Shown: one piece after another, positions 7,918 through 14,755 of the stretch
How positions within the stretch are numbered: the stretch's first letter is position 1
Layout of the letters: each line of letters opens with the position of its first letter
Origin: Cellvibrio sp. OA-2007
GTDB taxonomy: Bacteria > Pseudomonadota > Gammaproteobacteria > Pseudomonadales > Cellvibrionaceae
Assembly: GCF_000953825.1 (NCBI RefSeq)
Contig: NZ_BBUL01000093.1
Span: 124,001 to 188,000 of the forward strand
Direction of reading: 5' to 3'
Length of the DNA: 64,000 nt
Program-made: the position numbers and the translations under genes
Notes under the pieces: model-generated
The model's input: the letters and a program-made list of their open reading frames with translations, nothing else
Told to the model about the DNA's origin: nothing
The model's database searches: none

Positions 7918-10005
7918 ATGAACAAATCAGCAATTGCGCTCTGCCTCAGCAGCGCATTATTCAGTCACTACAGCGCGAGCCAGGTTAATCCGCCCGCCAC
8001 CCTACAGGCGGAAGCCTACAGTCATATGAACGGTGTGCAGCTGGAAAATACCAGCGATACCGGCGGCGGCCAGAATGTCGGTTGGATCGATGCCAACGAC
8101 TGGATGGCCTACAGCAACAATCCCGTCAACATCGCCACCGGCGGCGCTTACGATATTGAGTATCGCATCGCCAGCCCCAGCGGCGGCGGTAATATCACCT
8201 TTGAAGAGGCCGGCGGAACTCCCGCTTACGGCAGCATCGCCATACCGGGCACTGGCGGTTGGCAAAACTGGACCACCATCAAACAGCGCGTGACCTTGAG
8301 CGCGGGCGTGCATCGTTTTGGCATCAAGGTAAATGCCGGCGGATTCAACCTCAACTGGTTCAGAATCGTCCCGGTGCAAACCCAAAGCTGGACGCCACTG
8401 CCCGCCATCAAACAAAACGGCCACCTCTGGGTAAACGCCAATACCAATCAGCGCGTGGACTTGCGCGGCACCAATCTGGGCAACTGGCTGATCCAGGAGT
8501 TTTGGATGATGGGCGGGCTTATGTCCACCAACAACGGCGGCATAAACGACCAATGCACGCTCGAATCCACCCTCGCCCAACGCTTCGGCAATGGCGAAAA
8601 AGAACGCTTGATGAAAGTGTTCCGCAGCAACTTTATCACTGCGCGCGACTTCGACATGATGAAGGCGATGGGCATGAACGTGGTGCGTATCCCCTTCCTT
8701 TACAGCCTGATTGAAGACGAATACAACCCTTACAATCTGCGCCCCGATGCCTGGCAGTATTTGGATTGGGCGATTGATGAAGCCGAAAAACGCGGCATGT
8801 ACACCATTCTCGATTTGCACGGCGCCGTCGGCGGCCAAGCGGCAGTATCCGAGCAGCACGACGGCTGTATAGGCGCAGCGCAACTCTGGACCAACGCTAA
8901 CTACTGGGATCGCACTAAATGGCTGTGGGATATGATCGCCCAGCGCTACAACGGCCGCAGCGCTGTCGCCGCTTATGATTTGTTGAACGAGCCTTGGGGC
9001 ACAGACGCGACCACTCTCGCCAATCGTTCTTATGAATTGTTCAACGTAGTGCGCGCGAAAGATGCCAATCACATCATCTTATTACCCGGCCACAATTCCG
9101 GTATCGACGCTTACGGCAACCCGAACAACGGCCGCACTAACGTCTCTACCTGGATGCACTTCTACCCTGGCCTGTGGGGCTGGAATAGTGCCTCCGAAGA
9201 GCCCACCTACCAAGCCAACGTGCATGCGAACTGGCTACACTGCAACCAGAACGGCCTGGGCGAAAGCTGTGATTGGCGCAACAAAATCATCGGATTGCAA
9301 ACACCTTTCTTGGTCGGCGAATTCCAACCCTGGACACTGCTCGGCAGCTACGGCGGCCAGATGACCCGCAAAACCTACGACATCTATAACAGCTACGGTT
9401 GGGCAGCGACCAACTGGGCATGGAAAACCACCTCATCAACCGGCTCCAATGGCGATACCAGCGGTTGGAACTGGGGCATGGTCACCAACTCCAGCAATGG
9501 CGGCGGCATGAACGGGATAAATGTGAGCAATGCGAGCGCGGCGCAAATCGAAAACTGGTTTAAACAGTTCAGCACCCAGCCCTTAGTGCGCAATGAAAGC
9601 ATCGCCACCTGGATGAACTGGAAAGCCGAAGTGGGCACACGCATCGAAGCCGAAATGTTTAAGGATCACAGCGGCATCCGCATGGAAACCACGACCGATT
9701 CCGGCGGCGGTTTTAACGCAGGCAGCACCGATGACAACGACTGGATGAGCTACCCCATCAACATCCCCACCGGCGGTAATTACACCCTGCAAGTGCGCGT
9801 GGCATCGCCCTACTCTGGCGGCACTTTAGTGCTCAGCCGCAACGGTTCGGATTTAGGTGTAGTGACTGTACCCAATACAGGTGGCTGGCAAAACTGGCAG
9901 ACGGTGAACATCACCGTGAACTTACAAGCAGGCCAGCAAGACCTAGCGATTTTTGTGCGCAAAGGCGGCTGGAATATCAACTGGTGGCAACTGACCAAAC
10001 AATAA
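7918..10005 (+). CDS. Secreted GH5 exo-beta-1,3-glucanase-like enzyme with two CBM6 modules
   Basis: The 695-residue protein has a signal peptide (about 1-20), an N-terminal CBM6 (about 25-155), a GH5 barrel and a C-terminal CBM6 (about 575-695). Each CBM6 carries the usual EAE/EAY start and the GGWQNW and NLNWF/NINWWQ strands. RGTNLGNWL and LDLHGAVGGQ in the barrel are typical of the exo-beta-1,3-glucanase branch of GH5. The acid/base is E358 in NEPWG and the nucleophile is E468 in GEFQPW. It probably releases glucose from beta-1,3-glucan outside the cell or in the periplasm. It is close in sequence to the GH5 lipoprotein at 14756, suggesting an old duplication with different anchoring. A strong terminator follows. 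Confidence 0.88.
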   Translation: MNKSAIALCLSSALFSHYSASQVNPPATLQAEAYSHMNGVQLENTSDTGGGQNVGWIDANDWMAYSNNPVNIATGGAYDIEYRIASPSGGGNITFEEAGGTPAYGSIAIPGTGGWQNWTTIKQRVTLSAGVHRFGIKVNAGGFNLNWFRIVPVQTQSWTPLPAIKQNGHLWVNANTNQRVDLRGTNLGNWLIQEFWMMGGLMSTNNGGINDQCTLESTLAQRFGNGEKERLMKVFRSNFITARDFDMMKAMGMNVVRIPFLYSLIEDEYNPYNLRPDAWQYLDWAIDEAEKRGMYTILDLHGAVGGQAAVSEQHDGCIGAAQLWTNANYWDRTKWLWDMIAQRYNGRSAVAAYDLLNEPWGTDATTLANRSYELFNVVRAKDANHIILLPGHNSGIDAYGNPNNGRTNVSTWMHFYPGLWGWNSASEEPTYQANVHANWLHCNQNGLGESCDWRNKIIGLQTPFLVGEFQPWTLLGSYGGQMTRKTYDIYNSYGWAATNWAWKTTSSTGSNGDTSGWNWGMVTNSSNGGGMNGINVSNASAAQIENWFKQFSTQPLVRNESIATWMNWKAEVGTRIEAEMFKDHSGIRMETTTDSGGGFNAGSTDDNDWMSYPINIPTGGNYTLQVRVASPYSGGTLVLSRNGSDLGVVTVPNTGGWQNWQTVNITVNLQAGQQDLAIFVRKGGWNINWWQLTKQ

Positions 10006-10076
10006 ATTCCACCCAGTATCAACGAGCTCTCCATAGCCTCATTACCAACCTCCGGTTTGTAATGGAGCCCTCCCTT

Positions 10077-10104
10077 GCCGATGCAGAAATGCATCGGCTT
10101 TTTT
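10077..10104 (+). terminator. Rho-independent terminator after the GH5 gene
   Basis: GCCGATGCA (10077-10085), loop GAAA, then TGCATCGGC (10090-10098) and a run of T. This is a perfect 9-bp stem. Confidence 0.92.
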
Positions 10105-10199
10105 GTTTTCATGCGCAGTACTAATTGCGTAACTTGCCGTTGCACAATTGCCTGAGACCTAACAAACTGATGAGCAATAATGCCAAACAAGAGCCCACA

Positions 10200-11210
10200 A
10201 TGACTTACCAACCACCCTTCCACCTAACCCACAACATGACAAAGCGTGTGGCGGAAATTTCTGAATTGATCGGCGCATGGAAAGCCGTGAATCAGGGTGC
10301 GTTGGTGCCGGAGTTGCGGCGTGGCAATAGGATTAAAACTATTCAGGCTTCGTTGGCGGTTGAGCAGAACACGCTAAGCCTTGAGCAAGTGACAGCCGTA
10401 TTAGAGGGAAAAACTGTATTGGGTTTGCCGCGCGAAATACAGGAAGTGCGCAATGCATTTGCGGCTTACGAAAAACTAGAGCATTGGCAACCACAGCGAC
10501 TAGATGATTTGTTGAGTGCGCACCGTTTATTGATGCACGGATTAGTAGACGATGCTGGGCACTTTCGCTCTGGCGGTTCAGGGATTTACCAAGGGCAACA
10601 ACTAGTGCATATGGCACCGCCGCCGAGCCAAGTGGCGCGACTCATGGAGAACTTGTTTGATTGGCTGAGCGCGACCGAGGCGCATCCGTTAATTGCGTCT
10701 ACTGCATTTCATTATGAGTTTGAATTTATCCACCCTTTTTCTGATGGCAACGGGCGCATGGGGCGACTCTGGCAAACGTTGATTCTCAGCAGCTGGCAAC
10801 CGCTACTGGCTTACTTGCCGGTAGAGACGGTGATTAAAAACCGCCAACAGGATTACTACCGATTACTCGGTGAAGCCGATAAACAGGCTGACTGTTCTGT
10901 ATTCATTGAGTTTTTGCTGCAATCCATCCAGGAATCCCTGCATGAAGCTATCGCCTTGCAAAACACCACGGCACCGACAAAAACGCCGGTAGAAGCGCCG
11001 GTAATAACGCCGGTAAAAGTTCGGATAACCACCGAAACCCAGATTCTTGAGTTACTCCGTTTGCGTCCAGAGCTAAGCCTGTCTGAAGTGGCTGCCACGA
11101 TTGGACGATCACTGCGTGCCGTTGAACGCGCAGTAAGCAAGCTGAAAAACCAAAATCGATTGGCATACGAAGGATCTAAAAAAGACGGTAAATGGAAGGT
11201 TTTACCCTGA
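10200..11210 (+). CDS. Fic family protein (probable AMP-transferase) with winged helix
   Basis: From the ATG at 10200 the product has 336 residues; ATGs at 10170 and 10125 are in frame but lie before the region where the family normally starts. The Fic motif HPFSDGNGRMGR begins at H178 and is complete, so nucleotide transfer to a protein hydroxyl should be possible. An inhibitory-helix-like SLAVEQN (S51, E55) matches the (S/T)xxxE part of the class II N-terminal autoinhibition motif, though Q follows E instead of G or N. The C-terminal 65 residues form a helix-turn-helix (LSLSEVAATIGRSLRAVERA). A linker near 260-275 repeats TP-V units. It is a lone gene between terminators with no antitoxin beside it, so self-inhibition is the likely control. 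Confidence 0.88.
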   Translation: MTYQPPFHLTHNMTKRVAEISELIGAWKAVNQGALVPELRRGNRIKTIQASLAVEQNTLSLEQVTAVLEGKTVLGLPREIQEVRNAFAAYEKLEHWQPQRLDDLLSAHRLLMHGLVDDAGHFRSGGSGIYQGQQLVHMAPPPSQVARLMENLFDWLSATEAHPLIASTAFHYEFEFIHPFSDGNGRMGRLWQTLILSSWQPLLAYLPVETVIKNRQQDYYRLLGEADKQADCSVFIEFLLQSIQESLHEAIALQNTTAPTKTPVEAPVITPVKVRITTETQILELLRLRPELSLSEVAATIGRSLRAVERAVSKLKNQNRLAYEGSKKDGKWKVLP

Positions 11211-11334
11211 AACATTTGCGCGCGCCTTCAAACGCACCTTTGATCAATAGCCGTCTGAATTCAGGGCGAAACCCAATTGGCCAGAATGGCATTTGCGGTT
11301 TGAATTTTAGCCAAAGCCTTATGGAGACATCCCG

Positions 11335-11802
11335 ATGAACGTCAATGTTATTCAATTTGAAACCACAAAAGTCGCGCTGCTGGAACATCTAGGCTCACCT
11401 GAAACAGTCCTGGCGACAGCAGGAAAATTTATTGCATGGCGCAAAGCCACCGGGCTATCCCCCGTAAAAACCAGCAAAACTTTCGGCATTCCCTACAGCG
11501 ACCCAAAAACCACAGCGCCAGAAGAATTTCGCTGGTATGTTTGCGGCAGTATTGATAGCGATGTTCCCGCGAATGAGTACGGTGTAAAAACCGGAGAAAT
11601 TCCCGGCGGCAAATGCGCGGTGATTCGCCACAAAGGCAGCCTCAATAATGTCGACACCAGCATCTACGCCTTCTACCGCGAATGGCTCCCCACCAGCGGC
11701 GAAGAAATGCGCGATTACCCCTGCTTTTTTCACTACATCAACTTTATTCACCAAGTGGATGAATGCGAACTGCTTACCGATATCTATTTCCCGCTGAAAT
11801 AA
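11335..11802 (+). CDS. GyrI-like small-molecule-binding domain protein
   Basis: The 155-residue protein starts directly with the effector-binding fold found in SbmC/GyrI and at the C-terminus of AraC- and MerR-type regulators. Recognisable parts are the first strand VIQFETTKVALLEHLGSP, the central FRWYVCGSI, the IPGGKCAVIRHKGSL strand and a final CELLTDIYFPL. No DNA-binding domain is attached. Stand-alone members bind or hydrolyse small toxic molecules or, in SbmC, interact with DNA gyrase; which applies here is unknown. The gene appears monocistronic, with a hairpin shortly after its stop. Confidence 0.8.
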   Translation: MNVNVIQFETTKVALLEHLGSPETVLATAGKFIAWRKATGLSPVKTSKTFGIPYSDPKTTAPEEFRWYVCGSIDSDVPANEYGVKTGEIPGGKCAVIRHKGSLNNVDTSIYAFYREWLPTSGEEMRDYPCFFHYINFIHQVDECELLTDIYFPLK

Positions 11803-12114
11803 GGTGTAATATCATCCCCCACACAAAACCGCATAGACTATGCGGTTTCCGTCACAGGAATGACCAAGCAGTTACAGCCCCAAGGAAAGGTGTTACGGAT
11901 TTTGGATACACGCTCGGCTGCTATGGAATTATGGATATAAAGCACTACTTCTTTACCTACTTCCCCGCTCACCTCAGATTCGTACCCGTCAGATTTAGTT
12001 TCGCTTCATCTGCTGGTATTCCATTGCGGCATTTCTGCAAAACTGCAAGCCAAATCATAGTAAAAAACCAACAAAAGCGCCAACAAGCGCATTACCAATC
12101 CCAAAAGGACCCTT
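11803..12114. other. 312-bp noncoding gap with a hairpin
   Basis: After the GyrI-like gene, AAACCGCAT (11826-11834) pairs with ATGCGGTTT (11840-11848). This may terminate transcription, although the following TTTCCGTC is a poor T-run. I see no gene in the rest; the open frame running through it has no family features. Confidence 0.5.
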
Positions 12115-12552
12115 ATGAAAAATAAATTTTTAATTCTCGTAGTTTCTATGTTTTTAGCTTCCTGTGGAGGAGCAGGAACAGAAGAAAAGAAACCGAGCAA
12201 AAACCCGACCATCAAACTTGAAAAGAGCATTCTGTACATTCAAGCAGAAGAGGGAGGAACCGCTAATATATATAAAGAAGAGATTGGATTTAAAGTTGAG
12301 AACCTAAATGGAAACATATATATATTCGCAAAAAATAATAATCCCGAACTGATTGAAAGAATGTATCTTCCAATTATTCACATGGATGCTGATTCAACAC
12401 TCACGATATATGCAGCACAACCATTTTTTACAGACTTAAAAAAGGGAACCTATCAAGGATCAATTACGCTGTCGCTCTGCGAAGATAAAGAGTGCACAAA
12501 GCCTGTTCCAAACAGCACAGTAATGATTAGCATCGTTTATGACGTGCTATAA
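12115..12552 (+). CDS. Hypothetical lipoprotein
   Basis: A 145-residue protein with a short signal peptide and the lipobox LASC (Cys at about 17), followed by GGAGTEEKK, so it should be lipidated and exported. A good AAGGA ribosome site precedes the ATG. The mature part is beta-rich and contains a closely spaced Cys pair (LCEDKEC). No family is recognised. The gene and the next one are clearly richer in A and T than their neighbours. The following lipoprotein gene starts 39 bp downstream, so they form a probable two-gene operon. Confidence 0.75.
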   Translation: MKNKFLILVVSMFLASCGGAGTEEKKPSKNPTIKLEKSILYIQAEEGGTANIYKEEIGFKVENLNGNIYIFAKNNNPELIERMYLPIIHMDADSTLTIYAAQPFFTDLKKGTYQGSITLSLCEDKECTKPVPNSTVMISIVYDVL

Positions 12553-12591
12553 AATAACTAAAAAACGTCCAGAAAAATTGAGGATAACCCA

Positions 12592-13236
12592 ATGAAACTA
12601 TATCACACATCTATTATTTTTTTGCTAATTTTATTATCTGGCTGCCAGGCTAACTCTATTAAATACAATCATCTACGAGCCGGATCAATTACTCCAAGCA
12701 ATATCTTTTATGAATCAATCAGAATAGGAGAAGTAACATCGTCTTTTAGAAAAATTCCTTCAAATGACTTAAAAGAAGCATTCACTAAAAGCCTTTCTGG
12801 AAATAATTACATAACAGAAAGCGACAAATTTAAAGTAAATGTTAAGCTAACAAATGGGGATATAAGTGGAGTGTTCACAAACGAAGTAAGTTTAACGATT
12901 CAATACGAAGTTATCAGCACGCTAACTGATACCACCGTGCTAACAAAAAACATTGAAAGTAGAGCTATCGTTAAATCCAGCAAATTAGCTCCCTTACTTG
13001 AAGGGATAAACCATGCCTTAACAGGCCATACCGATTACAACAAACATATAGTTACGACAAATACTTATCGCTCTTCAAGACAGGAAGATATAGAATTTGG
13101 ATTTCCAGATCTTGGAACACCTGTTAACGCAAAAGATCCATCATCTAGAATCAAGTTTGCCATTGACACCGCATTAAGAAAAAATTTCGCAGATTTTTTG
13201 GGGGTATTAAACTCGAACGTAATAGAGAACTATTAA
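12592..13236 (+). CDS. Hypothetical lipoprotein
   Basis: A 214-residue protein with the lipobox LLSGC (Cys at about 18) and a GAGG ribosome site. The mature region (KFKVNVKLTNGDISGVF, then SLTIQYEVIS) resembles small outer-membrane-associated lipoproteins with alternating strands, but I cannot name a family. It shares low GC content with the preceding lipoprotein gene and probably its transcript. Both could have come in together by transfer, or they could be an envelope protein pair; only context supports either. Confidence 0.75.
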   Translation: MKLYHTSIIFLLILLSGCQANSIKYNHLRAGSITPSNIFYESIRIGEVTSSFRKIPSNDLKEAFTKSLSGNNYITESDKFKVNVKLTNGDISGVFTNEVSLTIQYEVISTLTDTTVLTKNIESRAIVKSSKLAPLLEGINHALTGHTDYNKHIVTTNTYRSSRQEDIEFGFPDLGTPVNAKDPSSRIKFAIDTALRKNFADFLGVLNSNVIENY

Positions 13237-13324
13237 TGCAGTAACTAGCATACCGCCCGCATGAAATCTAATAAGTTACGGGCATATTTACCACTTATAA
13301 AGTGACCAAGATTTATGACCCCAG

Positions 13325-13348
13325 CAAAAAAGCTGGAAGCTTTTGTTT
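13325..13348 (+). terminator. Putative terminator after the lipoprotein pair
   Basis: AAAAGCT (13328-13334) pairs with AGCTTTT (13338-13344), followed by GTTT. The stem is short, so this is tentative. Confidence 0.45.
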
Positions 13349-13403
13349 GATTGCGCAGCACGCGCTGTGCTGCTGCGCTACAGAGAGATGATACGGGTAG
13401 GTA

Positions 13404-13793
13404 TTAAACTATTTCGCCAGGTTCGATAAAATCGGGTTCTTCAAGCTTGGCAAAATCGGGGCTTTCAGCGCGGGTATTTTTATCGCGCATTTTACCAAGC
13501 TCCGAGCTTAACTTGCGCTGCATTTTTTCGGCAGCGCCGCTTACCGCTTGGCCGAGTGTTTCTGCGAATTCGGTAATCGCTACTGGTGCTTTACCTTCTA
13601 GGCGAGCTTCCAACATGCAGCGTTTATCTTTGCCTGCATGTTTGGTATTGCCATTCTCATCACTTAAATGCACTTCAATTCGGGTTACATGGTCAGCAAA
13701 GCGATTTAATTTGCTTTGCAAGGTAGTGCGAACATACTCAGCCAAGCGTTCGTCTGCTTGAATATTGTGATCACTGTTGATTTGAATCTGCAT
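13404..13793 (-). CDS. Ribosome hibernation factor (HPF/RaiA family)
   Basis: The 129-residue protein matches the short hibernation-factor fold: an N-terminal strand MQIQINSDHNIQADERLAEY, the helix SKLNRFADHVTRIEVHLSDE, the basic KHAGKDKRCMLEARLEG strand pair, and a helix with QRKLSSELGKMRDK. It ends in a longer acidic tail than in E. coli HPF. Members bind the 30S decoding centre in stationary phase and either stall or dimerise ribosomes. Here it stands alone and is not next to rpoN as in many proteobacteria, so it is probably a second copy in the genome. Confidence 0.85.
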   Translation of the reverse strand: MQIQINSDHNIQADERLAEYVRTTLQSKLNRFADHVTRIEVHLSDENGNTKHAGKDKRCMLEARLEGKAPVAITEFAETLGQAVSGAAEKMQRKLSSELGKMRDKNTRAESPDFAKLEEPDFIEPGEIV

Positions 13794-13989
13794 AAGCTAC
13801 TCCGATCAATTGCCCTATAGTGGGCTTAACGACACCATAAAAATACGGACGATAAATAACTCACTCGCTTTAAATGGAATCAATGTCCAGTAACGTACTT
13901 GGAGACGGCAGATTACAAAATCAAGGCATTTACAAAAAATGACTCGGAAAGACAATACTGAAGAGCGTATCACTTGGTTAAGTACCGAT

Positions 13990-14173
13990 TTATTCGGTAC
14001 GGTTTTGCCAGTAGCCCGGCTCTCGATGAAGGTTCATAACCGCCACAACCAGCAGATTATTTTCGTCTATTGTGTAAATCAAACCGAAGGGGAAACGGCG
14101 GAGTAAGGTGCAGCGAAAAGTTGTATTGAGTGGCGCCCACGCAGTGGGATATTTGGTGAAAATCCACTTTCAT
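13990..14173 (-). pseudogene. ParE/RelE-type toxin remnant (internal deletion and frameshift)
   Basis: An ATG at 14173 overlaps the antitoxin stop as ATGA, the usual layout of this toxin-antitoxin family, and begins MKVDFH as such toxins do. After those six codons the frame breaks. In the +1 frame, KYPTAWAPLNTTFRCTLLRR leads into FPFGLIYTIDENNLLVVAV and ends MNLHREPGYWQNRTE with a stop at 13990. That is a typical ParE-like C-terminal half. About 35-40 codons of the N-terminal half appear deleted at the junction with a net frame change. No intact toxin can be made from this locus. Confidence 0.78.
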
Positions 14174-14394
14174 TTATCGAAGCGGTTCCAGATTTTGCCG
14201 AAGACTTCTTGCGCAGAAACGCTGGCGACTTTGCCTGACTGCACTTCATCTAAACGACGCTGTGCAACCGCAAGCCATTGCTGATCCAGTTCAGTAGAGG
14301 ATGCATTCAGGCTATGCAGCAGCGAATCGACCACCAGTGCGCGATCCTCCAACGGCAGCTCGTTCGCTTCGGCGATTAATTGTTGTGCATTCAT
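14170..14394 (-). CDS. Addiction module antitoxin, now without an intact toxin
   Basis: The 74-residue protein has the pattern of the short unstable antitoxins that accompany ParE/RelE toxins: LIAEANELPLEDRALVVDSL at the N-terminus and a C-terminal toxin-binding tail QEVFGKIWNRFDK. It normally neutralises the partner by wrapping around it and autoregulates the pair. The partner gene directly downstream is broken, so the antitoxin is either drifting or retained against a related toxin encoded elsewhere. Confidence 0.82.
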   Translation of the reverse strand: MNAQQLIAEANELPLEDRALVVDSLLHSLNASSTELDQQWLAVAQRRLDEVQSGKVASVSAQEVFGKIWNRFDK

Positions 14395-14755
14395 AAAACC
14401 TCCGAAAATGTATTAGCGAAACCACTATAAATAGACAAGCATCCAACCACAAGCGCAGGTATCCATAAAGGATGAATTAACACTGCCCCACCGATCACCT
14501 CCCTCCATCAACCAAACTCATCCATTTTTCGCTTTCAGGTTCTGTTGCACGCAGCAGGACGCGAAGCCGGGTTTTCTATCGAAAAACAGCGCTGGCACGC
14601 TTCCCATTTTAGGCAAACTCCAACCTGAACCAGTTCGAGTAAATTTAAACGGGCGCATGTGCCAGCGCTATAGGTCAGGATTCTCGTGGCAAATACAACA
14701 TGGCACCTATAAGAAATGCCAAACAATAACTATGGACACAATAAGAGAATCCTCT
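14395..14755. other. 361-bp gap between antitoxin and GH5 lipoprotein genes
   Basis: No gene is seen. The gap contains an inverted pair, AGCGCTGGCAC at 14588-14598 and GTGCCAGCGCT at 14659-14669, 60 bp apart. This may be a double operator for the GH5 gene or a long-range hairpin. The right copy lies about 87 bp before the chosen start codon. Confidence 0.5.
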
